Both the position numbers and the translations under genes were made by a program. Under the pieces are notes generated by a model, which worked only from the letters and a program-made list of their open reading frames with translations, had not been told where the DNA came from and ran no database searches. Of a stretch of 64,000 bases of DNA, positions 1-12,380 are shown piece after piece. The stretch spans positions 62,001 through 126,000 of the forward strand of contig JABVXU010000010.1 in NCBI GenBank assembly GCA_013365365.1, in the 5' to 3' direction. Every line of letters begins with the position of its first letter. The stretch's first letter is position 1. Source of the stretch: Cruorifilaria tuberocauda. Taxonomy: Eukaryota > Nematoda > Chromadorea > Rhabditida > Onchocercidae.

Positions 1-3000
1 GCGAGTTGTTCCATATCAACAGGTGGTGGAAGTAGTGAAGCGAGTTCATTTCGATAGCATCGTTTCTTCACTTTTGCTGCAGTTTTAAAAATAAATATCT
101 TTAAAATGGCTCATCTTTAAGGCATTTCAATGATATATGAACAAAATACAACTTGAAACTGTGCGCTGAAAAGGTCTCAGATATCGAGTTGCTCCGCATG
201 ATCTATTTGAAGATTAAGAGACTACTTAAGGATTAATGATTACTTATCATCAAATGTAATTCCATACCAGTTTTATCTTTTATATGTTGTGGCAGTATTT
301 CCTCCGGCTTTCCTAATTTTCTTATGTCACAATAGTCTGAGGATATCGTTTCGTTATCACTGCATGTTGAAAAACTTTCCTCAAGTTCTTTCTTTAACTG
401 CTCCGACAATTCCACTGGAAGATAGCAGTGATCGTTGAAATATCCTTCTATATTTGCAACACCAAGCACCTCAACAAGATATTCAATTAACTCGATGATT
501 TAGTGGTTTTAAGTTAAAAAGTTAAAACAATGACATTAATTATGTGCAGAACGAGCATACAATCAATTAATTATGTGAAATCACATGAAGCTGTTTTTAA
601 ACCACTGATATTAGGATGTTCCCTTCATCACAAAAGATAAATAGAAAAAGAAGGAGATGAGAATACTAACAATCAGACGTTCATCGCATATCCGTTTAGT
701 TCACATACAAAATGAAAGAAGCAATTTTTGAAAAAGTTCTTTGTTACCAACTTAATTCAGTTAAAACCTAATTTATTTCAAAAGTTCCAAGAAATTTGAC
801 AATCCAAACCGATTCATTGAAAAGACGGCTGCAAAGTCTTTACCTTTTCATGTCTTGTTTGCAATCCTTTAGTAATTTGATTGAGTTCTGTCAAATGGGA
901 TGTTGCTGTGCAGCTACTGTAATTTGTTCATTAATGAGTAAAATATTGCTTTGTTTAAACAATACATTTGTAATTCAATTGTTTGAAGTATAAAATATGA
1001 ATTTATATGAAAAATTGTTTCAGTAAATCATAATCTAAATTTTCAAGAAAAATGAGTCAAAAAATGCCAACCTTAAAGAATCAACTCCGTCACATACATT
1101 ATTTTCTGCAATTTCAGCGTTAACCAATAACGCTGTCTTTTCTTCAATTCCTTAAAAATTAAGATTGAATTATTACAGAAAATTTGGTCTCCATGCAAGA
1201 ATTTTTTAATATTATTTTTAACTTCTACTAGATATTAAAATAATATAAGATGCATAAAGCTTCAACAGAATCGAATGTTACACAGTTTCGAATGTTACAT
1301 CTCTGGAAATGTTTACTTCTGATGAAGAAAAAAGCATTTAAAAAGAACAATTAGTGTTAAACAACGGAATTTACATATAATTGCTTGTTCAATTTATTAA
1401 ATTAATGCTCAATAAAATGAAGGTTTTTTAAAATCAAACATCACAAAACAGTTCTAGCTCATAATTTATTTCACTCATGCTGTGATCTAAATTAAAAAAT
1501 TATTTCGAATGGAACAATTTTGCTAACCAGAACGTGCAGACAGTTTGTCAATTGGTCGAATTTCGTCAAAATCCTTTACAATATGTCCTTGTTCTAGCTG
1601 TTCCTCCACCTCTTCTTCTTCTTCCTCCTCCTCCTCCTCCTCTCCCTCCTCTTCCTCTTCCCCTTCCTCTTCCTCCTCCTCTTCTTCCTCTTCTTCCTCT
1701 TCCCCGTCCATTTCTTCCTCTTCGTCTTCTTCAGTTGTTGACCCTTCAACTGATGCTTCAGAGCCAAAGTGTTTTCTTCTTGAAAATATCCGATTCGAAC
1801 GACTAGCTGAAGAGGTAGATTCGCTTCCACTCATACTTCTAAAGATGGCTCAATAATTTTTTCTCTAAGAAGAAATTAAGAATGTGAAATAGATGTAGCT
1901 GAAATTCGAAATCAAAAAGTAACACATAGAAAAACATGTTTTTATCATATAACTTGCGAAAATTTTTTTAAACGAACACTGATGGTAATGTCCGAACATA
2001 TGCGTATATTTCAATTCAAGGAATTTGCACTCCAGTTATTTTTAATTAATCCGATTTATAGACTTAACTTTATTAATAACATTTCAAGTTCTCAGATTTC
2101 AGACTGCAAAAAACTGATATTTCCAAAGATATAAATGAACTATTCTTTTTTAGCTAAAAGCCAATTAAATAATACCGTTCATTCTCTATTTTGGCATCTT
2201 CATCATCTGAACTTCTTCTCTCAGCCAAGCTACTTTCACTCCTAAGATTCCGACTTTCGCTTTTATCACAGCTTTGACTTGATTCTGAAGTCCTTTCGCT
2301 TCTCGTATGTGAATGTGAATATGCGGAACAAGATGATCCGCAACTACTACTACTTCTGGATCGTTGTTTTCGCTTTGGTGATAAGTGTACTTGCTTCTGG
2401 AAGTAACTGTTTTCAGATTACGAATATTAATTTTGTAACAAAACCATATACTTGATCCAATAGTGGTAAAATAGCATCACTGTTCGATGTATAGAAAGAT
2501 GAGAATTTAGTTATACACTAAAATAAACAAAAAATAAATATAAAATGAAAAGGATGAAATTTCATTTGAATAATGTCTAAGATAAATATGCAGTTCGATA
2601 ACTTATTGATAGCTCTCAAAAAACATAAATAATAAACCTTTTTAAAGCTAGGCATATTCCGAGCAATGCCTAAACCTTTGAAAAATAATCCAGTGCCCAA
2701 CAACGCTGCTGTGTCAGGACCAAATGCTGCCGATATTTCAGCTCTTGTCTGCTCAGTCACTTGTCGGACCACCTCATTCAACGAGTCTTTTGAACTGGAA
2801 AAGAGTTGAATTTCAAAAAACACAAACATGACTTCCGAGAAATCTGGAAGTACGAATGCCATAATTCAATACTGCGGTAAGTAATATTTCTAATTTATTA
2901 CGTAGTGAACGATTCAAGAAGGTTCGGATTTTTGTCTAACATTAATTTATACTTTCTTTCGAGTAAAACAATTCCAGCAATACAAAATTTTGGACATATT

Positions 3001-6000
3001 TTTTTGTACAGTTAAACACAACTAAATCGATTTCAAATGTTGTTAGTGTTGTCAATGATTAAATGTTGTCCATCCAAAATTATTTAACTTGGAGAATAAT
3101 CATATCATAATTATACCTCACTGTTTGCTTAACAAAAGAGACATTGGCTTTATTAGTAGTAAGTATTGGAGTATCGACAGCACCGTCTTTTACTTCATTT
3201 TGTAAAGAATCACTATCTTGCTCCTGAAAACAGGTAACAAAAAAAGGATTAAATCTATATTAATTAAACGACAAATTTTGATAATAATTAGCGACCAAAA
3301 ACTTCGTTATGAACAATTCTGCGAGAGCTCACTATGTATTGCAAAAAATATGGCAATTTATTTCATAATCTTCCCTATAATTTGATTTGGAATTATTAAC
3401 ATATCTTTATTAATAAAAAACATTTAAATAGTACCAAAACCTTGATTTTTTCTCTTTCTTTCCATCCTTGTTCCAGTTTTTCAAATGCAATGCTTTCAAT
3501 TTTGCGCATTAAATCTTTTAGCAAAACATTTTTCAGGTCTTCACGAACTGTCATATATACTGCATGTACATAATTTTCACGAACTGCTCTCTGAAAAATG
3601 ATTAAATTTTATTGAAATTGAAAAATGGATGAGATATAAATAAACAATAGAAAGTTGAGGAGAATAATATCACAATCTTTACTTTTTTCTCCAAAATTTG
3701 CTCTTCCAATTCTTTTTGTTTTTCACTCTTTTCCAATCCACCGACTTCTGTTTCTTGATCCTCTACCGGTTCACTTCGTTCTTCTATTATTTTGTCGTAA
3801 TGTTTAGTTTCTTCTTCAAACCTATTACGAATAGTATCCACAGGGGAACATATACCAATCTATAAAACACAAAGTCAAGATATAAGCACAAAATTTTGCC
3901 TAATCTCAGCAAGTAGGATTGAATTTATGTTTATGACAATAATTAAATCATTTAAATGCTCTTCTTAGACTGAACAATAAATATGAGAAAAGTTTTCAAC
4001 AGCTATAGGAAAAGAATTACTTACCTCAAAAGAAACTGAATGTAGAGTAGCACCAGGATATATGGAATTTTCTTCCTGTGGTTGTGAGTTCGTCCAAGAT
4101 TCACTAAAAGGTCAAATACGAACAAGAATGATTCAAAGAAAGGAAACATAATAGGAAGATTTGAAATTAGATCCAATTAGAAAAACTGTTTTATGAAAAC
4201 AAATAAAAAAGAAAACTGAATGAAAAGATATTAATAGTAGCATTGAGCTTTCAGCATTGTTGAATTCAATGAAACATAAATTTAAAATACAGAAGATACG
4301 GAAACGGAAAAAATTCTTTTTACAGTTTATACCATTACAATTGTTTTCGACATTTAAAACTTACGAAGCATTAAAATCAAGTGGATATTTGGGAACGATG
4401 ATCTTTTTACTGCTTTGCTCTGTAAGAACGGTTTCAGATGGAAGCATTCCCGTCTGTTCCGCATTAAGTGCTGTACTTGATGACAAAAAAGGCATATCAA
4501 GGCCTAGAAAATAACTAATACTTTATGAATCGAGTGAAAAAAAAAACGAAAACGGATACGATTTCAGGCATCTGTATTGTTACAGATATTCAATTCCAGA
4601 ATTTATTCATAAAACATCAACCGTAAAAATATAAAATCGTGTAGTACTTCGCACGTAGCGTAACCGGGGGTGGATCGGATGTATCTAAGTGCATCGTAAG
4701 TCTATTTCGCACAACAGTGCATTTCGTATCTTATATACATATTGTAGCTTTAATAGATTACCGAAAAAACTCATGATATCCTTCGACTATTCAAAAACAT
4801 CGGCATCCTTTCTGGATTCTATTTATCTTTTAATTTTCCATTCAAAATTCAAAATGATCTAGTTTTGAAGTAAAGCAAATTGATTTCAAGTTTATTATTC
4901 TTATTAATGCAAAGCATTAATTTTTTTTTTTGTTTTCTTTCAAAATTATAACAAAGGAACAAGTAATACACTTTACGTTCGTGATGTGCTAATAAAATAA
5001 AGAAATCAATAATTTAGGATCAGATTCATCACTAAGAAATTAAGAAAAGGCAAACAATTACTACATATTCACCTGAAATAGATGGGACTGAAGTACCACA
5101 CGCATCATTTGAACGTTCTTCTTCATGTACTTCTATTATCTAAAAATTCAAAAATAAAGATAGCTCAAAACGCTGCATAAAAAATGTATGGCAACCCAGA
5201 TAAAATATAGTCATTTTCCTTTTTCCGTTTCTTATTATCCGTTGGCTCAAACAGTTAGTAATCCGACTTGTAATGTCAGCAAAAAATTAGTCAGTCTTTA
5301 CATTTGATGTTAAATTTTTTCAAAATCTCCTACAACAATATTAATTCGAAACGTCTGTTAAGCAAAACGAATCTAAGTAAATTATAGTTCATTGCAATCT
5401 TTTAAATTCTGTTTTTGTGTTACCTTCAAAGAAAAAAACTTCAAAAACTTTAACCAAGCCTACCGGAGGTTGCATTGATGCGGACCGAAGAAGATTTTCG
5501 ATTCGACGTTCGAACGAAGGTCGCGAGCTTTCTGCAGGAGGAGTAGACTGCATAACGCATGGAAGTGGAGAATCGCCCGAAAGCTTCTCGGGTGAAGTTA
5601 TTAAGCTAGGAGTTGGCAGTGATTGAGTTGATTCATTCTCTAAAAAAATGTTATCTCAATTAAATATACATCGTATTTAATTTTAAATTCAATATTTGTA
5701 TTTAATTTGAAATTAAATACATTAATTTCATCAATATTCTAATAACAGTCACGCTTCCTTTGAAAATCGTTCAATTATAGGAACATTACATTGGACTAAC
5801 TTATTAAGCGGTGCGGTGCTACTGGCTGATGTGCTATGCCGCTTGTTCCAGCTTCTTCACCGTGCGATTCTTCGCTACTTGCAGTCACCGCCTCAACCAT
5901 ATCCTAAATAACTTTCAAATTTGATTGATAAGCCATTGGAGGTCACCCTTACAATTCAAAGAGTCTTGAAGTTGTTCAAACTTCTATTCCAAAGCTTGTT

Positions 6001-9000
6001 ATATCGTCACTTGGAAAAAGTCAAACCTAATCCATTTTTTACTTCACAAGTAATTGTGTTTCCAATTTAAGAAAAAATTAAATTTCTTTATGCGAAAAAA
6101 TTATGATTGTGCGTACATAAAAAACGAACCGATAGGTGTACCGTTTGCGGACCTTTTGATACGTGAAAGTTTGAAGGATGTTTTCGCATCCTAAAAATTA
6201 GCTATGCAAATTTCAAAAAAGAAAATCTTCACTCTTCTGAACAGTTACGGATCTAATAAATGAATTTGGTAACCTGTAATCATCACAAAACATTCTATCT
6301 TGTTTGTGATAAAAGAATCTTACAATGTTAAAGATTATGAAATTTTTTTTATAAATTTTGTTTCAAAACTATACTTCTTGCAATTTCTGAAAGAGACTGG
6401 TTGATCTGAATCTGTTTCTGATCCAGTAGTAGAGGAGGATGAAGACCATCTATGGCCCTTTTCATTCCCACTTAAACTAGAACTTTCTCGATCTCTACAA
6501 CTTCTGCGATCACTGCAATAAAAGAAAAATTTTATTTCATAACACAGAATAGTTTTTTGACAAAATTTGCCGCCCTCATTCCAATTTCCGCGATTCTCCT
6601 TTAACCACAATAAAGCCGAAAAAGTATATCTCATATCAGAAATGTTTCTATTCTGATCCTAAATTTATAGAGAAGAAATTTTTCCGCAAAATCCTCAAAA
6701 TTTGTTGTTTTTTAACTTGATACCAGAACATACCGCTGCCTACGCTTTTTTTCCATAATTCGCTTTTTTCTCCAGTCCACATGTTTGGATTGCTGCTCGC
6801 CAGTTTCTTTCATTAATAAAGTTTCCCCATGACTTCTACTTCTCTTTGCCTGGAACTGCTGAACGCACTGAAATTATGTTACCCACGAATCATCTCATTT
6901 AAAGCCAAGTTATCAGCAAACTGCTTTGAACATCGAGAAATTAATAAAAAATTTGCAAATATTTTTAAATTATTTAATTGCAAACATTAAAACTACACTG
7001 AAACCTACCGGTGATTGAACTTTTAGCTCTTGTTGCTTCATACTAAACTGATCTTCACTACTTACACTTTCCAGATCTGGTAAATCAACATCCGGTTCTA
7101 CGAAATGCTCATTCTGCTCAGTAGTTCCTTGTTTTCGTTTTTTGTATTTTCTTATGCGTTGATAACTTTTCACCTCTTCTACAAGTTCCGGTGATTGAAA
7201 TAAATTTGATTTATTTTCATGTGAACACTTTTTTGCATTATCACTCTTCCGAATTACAACTTCCTGAAAATAAAAAACATCTAATTGAAAATTAATGCAT
7301 AATTTGAATGTTTATATAATTCATAACAATATATGATTTATTTAAATACAAGAAAAATTAGTAGAATTTCAACTATTTCACTTTCTCTCTTAAAGCCAGA
7401 ACGAATTAACAAAAAAAATTTTTGCGTAAGATGCTTAATATCTACTTGCACAGTGAGATTTCAAAAATCAGTTAACACAAGGACTATATGCCAAAATGAA
7501 GAGAAAAAAAAAACAAAAAACAAATCCTAGAGTTTATGAAATACACTGGAAGAAAATCCCACCACAAGCTCCAATTATAAAACTGCCTATTACAATACAA
7601 TGTAAAAGTACTAAATTTTAATCAGTTGAGCAAAAGCTTTCAAGCCATTTCATACGATATCATGTATTCAATCGGAATCTAAAAAATTCCGTTACCTTGT
7701 AGTAATCACTAGCTCCGCCTGCTCCTTTCCTTTTGTAATATTTACGCTCCTGAAAAACTTTTAATTCTCAATCTAATTTGAATCATTAAAAAACATCGCA
7801 TTGAAAAATCATGCAAGTTATCATTACAAGACAATTCCTGAATACACAGGAGCGCAAAGCGTAATTGGACATCAAAAAAATCAGATGAAATTATTCATTT
7901 CTTATTCATCCTTTTTTTCTATAATCTAAAGAAGGACGAATTTAGAAAAATGATATTTCCATTTCTTATAATTGTGTGGCAATTTCATATAATCATATTT
8001 TCTATGGAAAAACTTCAGATCTTCGACTAATATTTAATAAAGTATTAAGATTTTATTTATTCTATCTTGCATTACCTGAAATAACATACAAGTGCCAATG
8101 TTTACGGAGTTTAATATCAAACGGAGAAAATCTCATTTTTCGCTGTTCATTTTTGTAAAGGGAGGAAAGTAGGAGGAAAAGAAAGAAGGCAAAGGTAAAA
8201 GAAATTTTGCATTAAATACATTCTTCCCGAGCAAAAGTTCAAAGCATAATTTCTAGAACAGTGGAATAGCCTTTAAGAAAATCACAAATACTTCAACAGT
8301 AAAGATAAAGAGATAACAAATTTTAAAATGATACTTCTTAATTAAATATGCCACTTACTTCTATAATTCTCTTTTTTCGATGTCGATGCCTTCTTTTAAT
8401 AGTGTTGTTGCTATTTACAGAACTTTCTTCGCTAAATTCACTTCTTTCGCTACTCTTCGAGCTGCTACTTCCAGAAGCAGAAGAAACCGAAATGGATTTA
8501 TGAGGACGCCTTCTTTTTCTTACTTTTATTTTTCCATTTGCTAAAGGTATATTATCACTTTTTGTTAGGTAGAAAATAAAAGTCATTAACTTTTTCGAAT
8601 GAGTTCTAAAAATGTAAAAAATGCTCTAAAAATGTAAAAAATCTATTTTTATACGCATTACCAGTCCCCAATATCTTAAAGTTTATTATAAAATTTCCTT
8701 GTAAACATTCTTCTTTTTCTGGAAAGTGAATTTTCGAGATAATAAATCCCATCTGTTACGTCTAATGAAAATTTGACAGTGAAAATGTGCTTAAATTAAC
8801 CTGAAACATTTCGCTTTCTCCTCTCCACACTTGGAATAGTTATTTTCGGTTTTTTTCTTTCTTCACTTTCCTGACATTAAAAATGTAAAAGTACTTTGAG
8901 CCATTTAATGCTTTTCATGAAGAATAATAATAAAGAGTAACTAGCACAGTTCAGATTACCAATTTTAGACTGTGCCTTTGCCTGCTATTACAATTTAGAC

Positions 9001-12000
9001 AATCTTCTTAATTTTCTGAAATGACCACATAACATACAGATAACACAAATTCATGTCTTAACTAATTCGAATAACGTTAGTAAAGGCCAATATACATCCT
9101 GGCTTCCTCCAAAAGTTAGTAGGAAGTACCGACAGAGTGATGGGCAAATACTCCATTACAATGTCTTTCTTTTTCTCTATAAAAGACAGACTTCCACGAA
9201 CAATAGAGATGTATTGAATCCACAACGAAAACACTATGAACTAAGGGACAATGACAATAAATAATTTGAAAAAAGAAACTTTTGAGGGTGCTGGATCCAT
9301 TGGTGCAATTTCCTCGCAAGATGAAGTACTTGGCATCGTCTGATATGCCGTTGATGCGAAATTCGGTGGTGCCGGATTTCCTACGGGAAGAGCTTGAAAT
9401 TGTACTGAAGCAGACGCAACTGTTTTTGCTCTTGGCCAAGTATTGGCAGCTGAACACATTAAACTAACAAATTTAGAAAAAGAACTCTAAATTATCTATT
9501 TTTGGCAAAATATTGGAAAAAATTGATGTTTATATACCGCTTTCATATGAACTTTCAATTAATTACGCCGATAAAACTATAAAACGGTAAGGAAGTGAAG
9601 GAAGACAATTGTACACTGATATGCATAGAAAATTTATCAGTCTTTAAATAATCCGAACTACTAAAAATTTTAAGTAACCTGGAGTTCGCAACGGTGGTGG
9701 TGGTATATTAGACCATGTAGAAAAGGGCATTCGTGCGGGTGGAGGAGGCGGTAACGATGAAAAAACACTGGTAGAAGGTGAAACTGGTGGAAAATTCGAA
9801 AGAGGAGATACAGTGTTGGGTGGTATCGAATGGTAATAAGTAAATGGTGACTGAGGATATTGATGAGACAATACATGATGGGAGTAGAATGTTTGATGTG
9901 TTGCATGTACTGTTGCTAAAGGTGAACATGAAGAGTTTGTAATGGAAGGAGATATTGTCGATGGAGCAAATTGTCCGATTAATGTGGGGATTGTCGATAA
10001 TTCATTAGATACCACGTTTTCGATGTGTTCTACTGTAATAAAGATTCGGTTTGCAAACCTATTTTTTCCCAAAAAATTATTTAAAATAGTTTTTATAATA
10101 ATTGACAGAAAGTTTCAAAAAAAAAATTATCCAACAATCATTACTTTTCCTTATTACTTTTCATTTAGACTTCTCTCTATTAATTTCTCGTTTATTTATT
10201 AATTTCTTATCATCACATATACATAAATTCAAACAAATCCTAGCATACTGTAATAATATATTGAAAATCGGGTACTTTTTGTCAACGCAGCTTCAACCGG
10301 CTGCTGATGTATCTGTCGATCTTTTTCGTGATGAACTGTTATTTCAAATTCGTCAGGCTCCTTTTTCGGCGTTGATTCTGTTGCTTTAAAATCAGTGTAT
10401 TGTTGGGCATTGAAATAAAGCGATGGACTTTTGAGAATGCCTTTCTGAAATTTAAAATAGTGATCTGCTCCTTCCAACCACTTATATATACTTTGAGTTT
10501 TACCACGCTGATTAAATATATCACAAATTAATATAAGCTTTGCATTGAAATGAGTGAAAATTTTCGTAATTAGTTTCAAGAGTAGAGATATTTCAGATTA
10601 GCAGATGTATCGGATTAACCACAGAATTACCAAAAAGTTTTTGTAATAAATCGAATCCATTCATTTTATTATCTGCAAAATAACCTAACTTTTATACAGC
10701 TAATTTCAACCAATTGCAAACGATGGCTTAATTATTTTAAAAAAATACTGTAAACTTACATATCCAGATGTATTTATAGAGCTTACCCTTCGAAACTCAA
10801 CTAATCTGTTATGATCCAGGCGCGACAAGTAATGAGGTATTGGTGCTGCTTCCACTGCCCGCTCCTCATAGCGTCGACTTATTTCATTTGCTTAAACATA
10901 TTTCATTATTTGCGATAAATTGTAATCTCTATAACTTTTCAAACTAGCACAATCCGAAATACAATAAATTAAACACACCATATGGATCAACAATACATGT
11001 AATTGTTTGTCCCATAACTGAAGTACCATTATTTTTTGCAACAAACGATTCGGCTTTGCCAACATCCTGGAAGACAACGTATGCCATACCCAAATGTTTC
11101 TTTGTTCTAGGGTGCATATATACGAATACTTCAATAACCTGACCTGTCTTTCTGAAAATATTCGGTTATCATAGATGTCAGATGCGCCTCGCACCTTTAT
11201 AAAAGCAAAAATCTCTCAAATAAATTCATTTAGATTTTAATTTCTCATCATGAAAAAAAATTTTCATAAAGAAAATTTACAGAAACCTACTGGCACATAT
11301 CACTCAAAAATGCATGGTTTATGTTATCATTCAAACCAAATATGGAAACTTCACGCTTTGGTTGTGGTCCAACCGAGTTATTGTCCAACTATAAATAGAT
11401 TTTATAAAGACTATCAAATTATAACTTTGGACACCTCTTAAATTTTTTCAAAATTGTTTTCATTTCATGAATCTAGTTGGGAAAAAAATGACAGTATTTC
11501 GCGAAGTGACTAAAAAATAAAATACAACAAAATATGAGGAATATACCAATAACTTTTCAAAAATTATAATAGAACAAAAAAAGATTAAGCAAACTTACAA
11601 CAAAAGAAGGAAGTGGAAGATCTACAGATTCCACACTCCGAAATCTTGTTAGTGGATTCCTTGGATCACTCAGCGCATGCACATTATACTAAAATTACTC
11701 AGTTTACTGCGAAAAACTTCACTGATCAGATATTAAGTGAAAAGCTTATTCCCATATCATTTCTATTATCATGTCTGCCATATTATCCTATGCACAAGGT
11801 TTAATAATGTATTTTCTCTGTTTTATCAATTAAATTGAAGAATACATTCAATTCTGATGACAACTGATACACAAAAATTGACCAGCCGCAGAATGCAAAA
11901 CTAATCTATGCAGTAAAAGAACTCATTAATTCAACAATTTCTTTAAGTCACATGTCAATATTAATGCAAATATTCTAATTTTGATTATAATCCATATATA

Positions 12001-12367
12001 TTATAATTTTGCAATTTTTTAAATAAGTGATTTGATTTTCCTTAAACCCAGAAATATTCAATTATCGCTGTAATCAGAAATAAATTCTCCTTCCTATATC
12101 TCATAACAAGAATATGAATGCATTTTATAAATCTGCTAACAAAAGCCTATTTATCATTATTTGTACGATTATGCATCAAATTAGTAATTTCCAACTACAA
12201 TTTTAATAATAAATTTTGGAGACCTTTGGATCATCTCTGCAAATGCCGTCACAACGAAAAATTACATGTTTTGCATCAATGTTAATAGCCTTCCAAGCGA
12301 TTTTGTGATGAATATGATGTGCTGTTTCTGATGATGGGCGCGATCGACTTGATCCTTCCGCTGGCAT
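1..12367 (-). CDS. set-2: SET1/SETD1-type histone H3 lysine-4 methyltransferase, 3' end missing
   Basis: Catalytic subunit of the COMPASS complex, which methylates H3K4 in the nucleus. Phase-checked exons, 5' to 3': 12224-12367, 11599-11688, 11291-11388, 10979-11151, 10787-10890, 10276-10444, 9679-10032, 9280-9449, 8801-8870, 8359-8540, 7696-7749, 7009-7263, 6734-6867, 6375-6512, 6142-6190, 5801-5903, 5464-5639, 5073-5139, 4365-4503, 4025-4103, 3683-3859, 3441-3590, 3117-3223, 2638-2794, 2176-2396, 1528-1838, 1098-1150, 268-469, 1-76; about 1400 codons. Residues 92-165 form the SET1 RRM (RNP2 VSIFGL, RNP1 KHLGMAYVVF, SDMCQKTGQVIEVFVYMHP matching the SETD1 RRM). A Pro/Ser-rich part (260-378), Arg/Ser/Lys-rich parts, a conserved block RAVRENYVHAVYMTVREDLK (976 on) and a Glu run (about 1223-1269) follow. 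N-SET, SET and post-SET must lie left of the window. Weakest joins are the exon 1 donor (GTCTCC) and the exon 28 acceptor (TTGAG). Confidence 0.88.
1605..1722 (-). repeat. GAA/GAG codon repeat encoding the poly-Glu tract of set-2
   Basis: The plus strand is an imperfect CTT/CTC run inside set-2 exon 1528-1838. The minus strand reads almost pure GAA/GAG and encodes about 45 acidic residues broken by Gly, Met and Asp. The mix of the two codons argues for old, selected protein sequence, not a fresh microsatellite. Open frames for poly-Ser, poly-Pro and poly-Lys/Arg on the other frames are by-products of the repeat. Confidence 0.85.
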
Positions 12368-12380
12368 TTTACCTTCTAAA
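12368..12380 (-). promoter_or_regulatory. Candidate spliced-leader acceptor of set-2
   Basis: Reading the minus strand, TAGTTTTAG stands 9 nt upstream of the ATG chosen for set-2. An acceptor this close to a start codon is typical of SL trans-splicing in nematodes and supports this ATG. A cis-spliced 5'UTR exon further upstream is the alternative. Confidence 0.45.

Noticed and set aside
1534..1856. Plus-strand poly-Pro and poly-Ser frames and a minus-strand Lys/Arg frame
   Set aside because: They are alternative readings of the GAA/GAG tract in set-2, whose exon has correct splice sites and phase.
4257..4514. 85-codon plus-strand frame
   Set aside because: Overlaps the antisense of set-2 exon 4365-4503, which fits the minus-strand model in phase.
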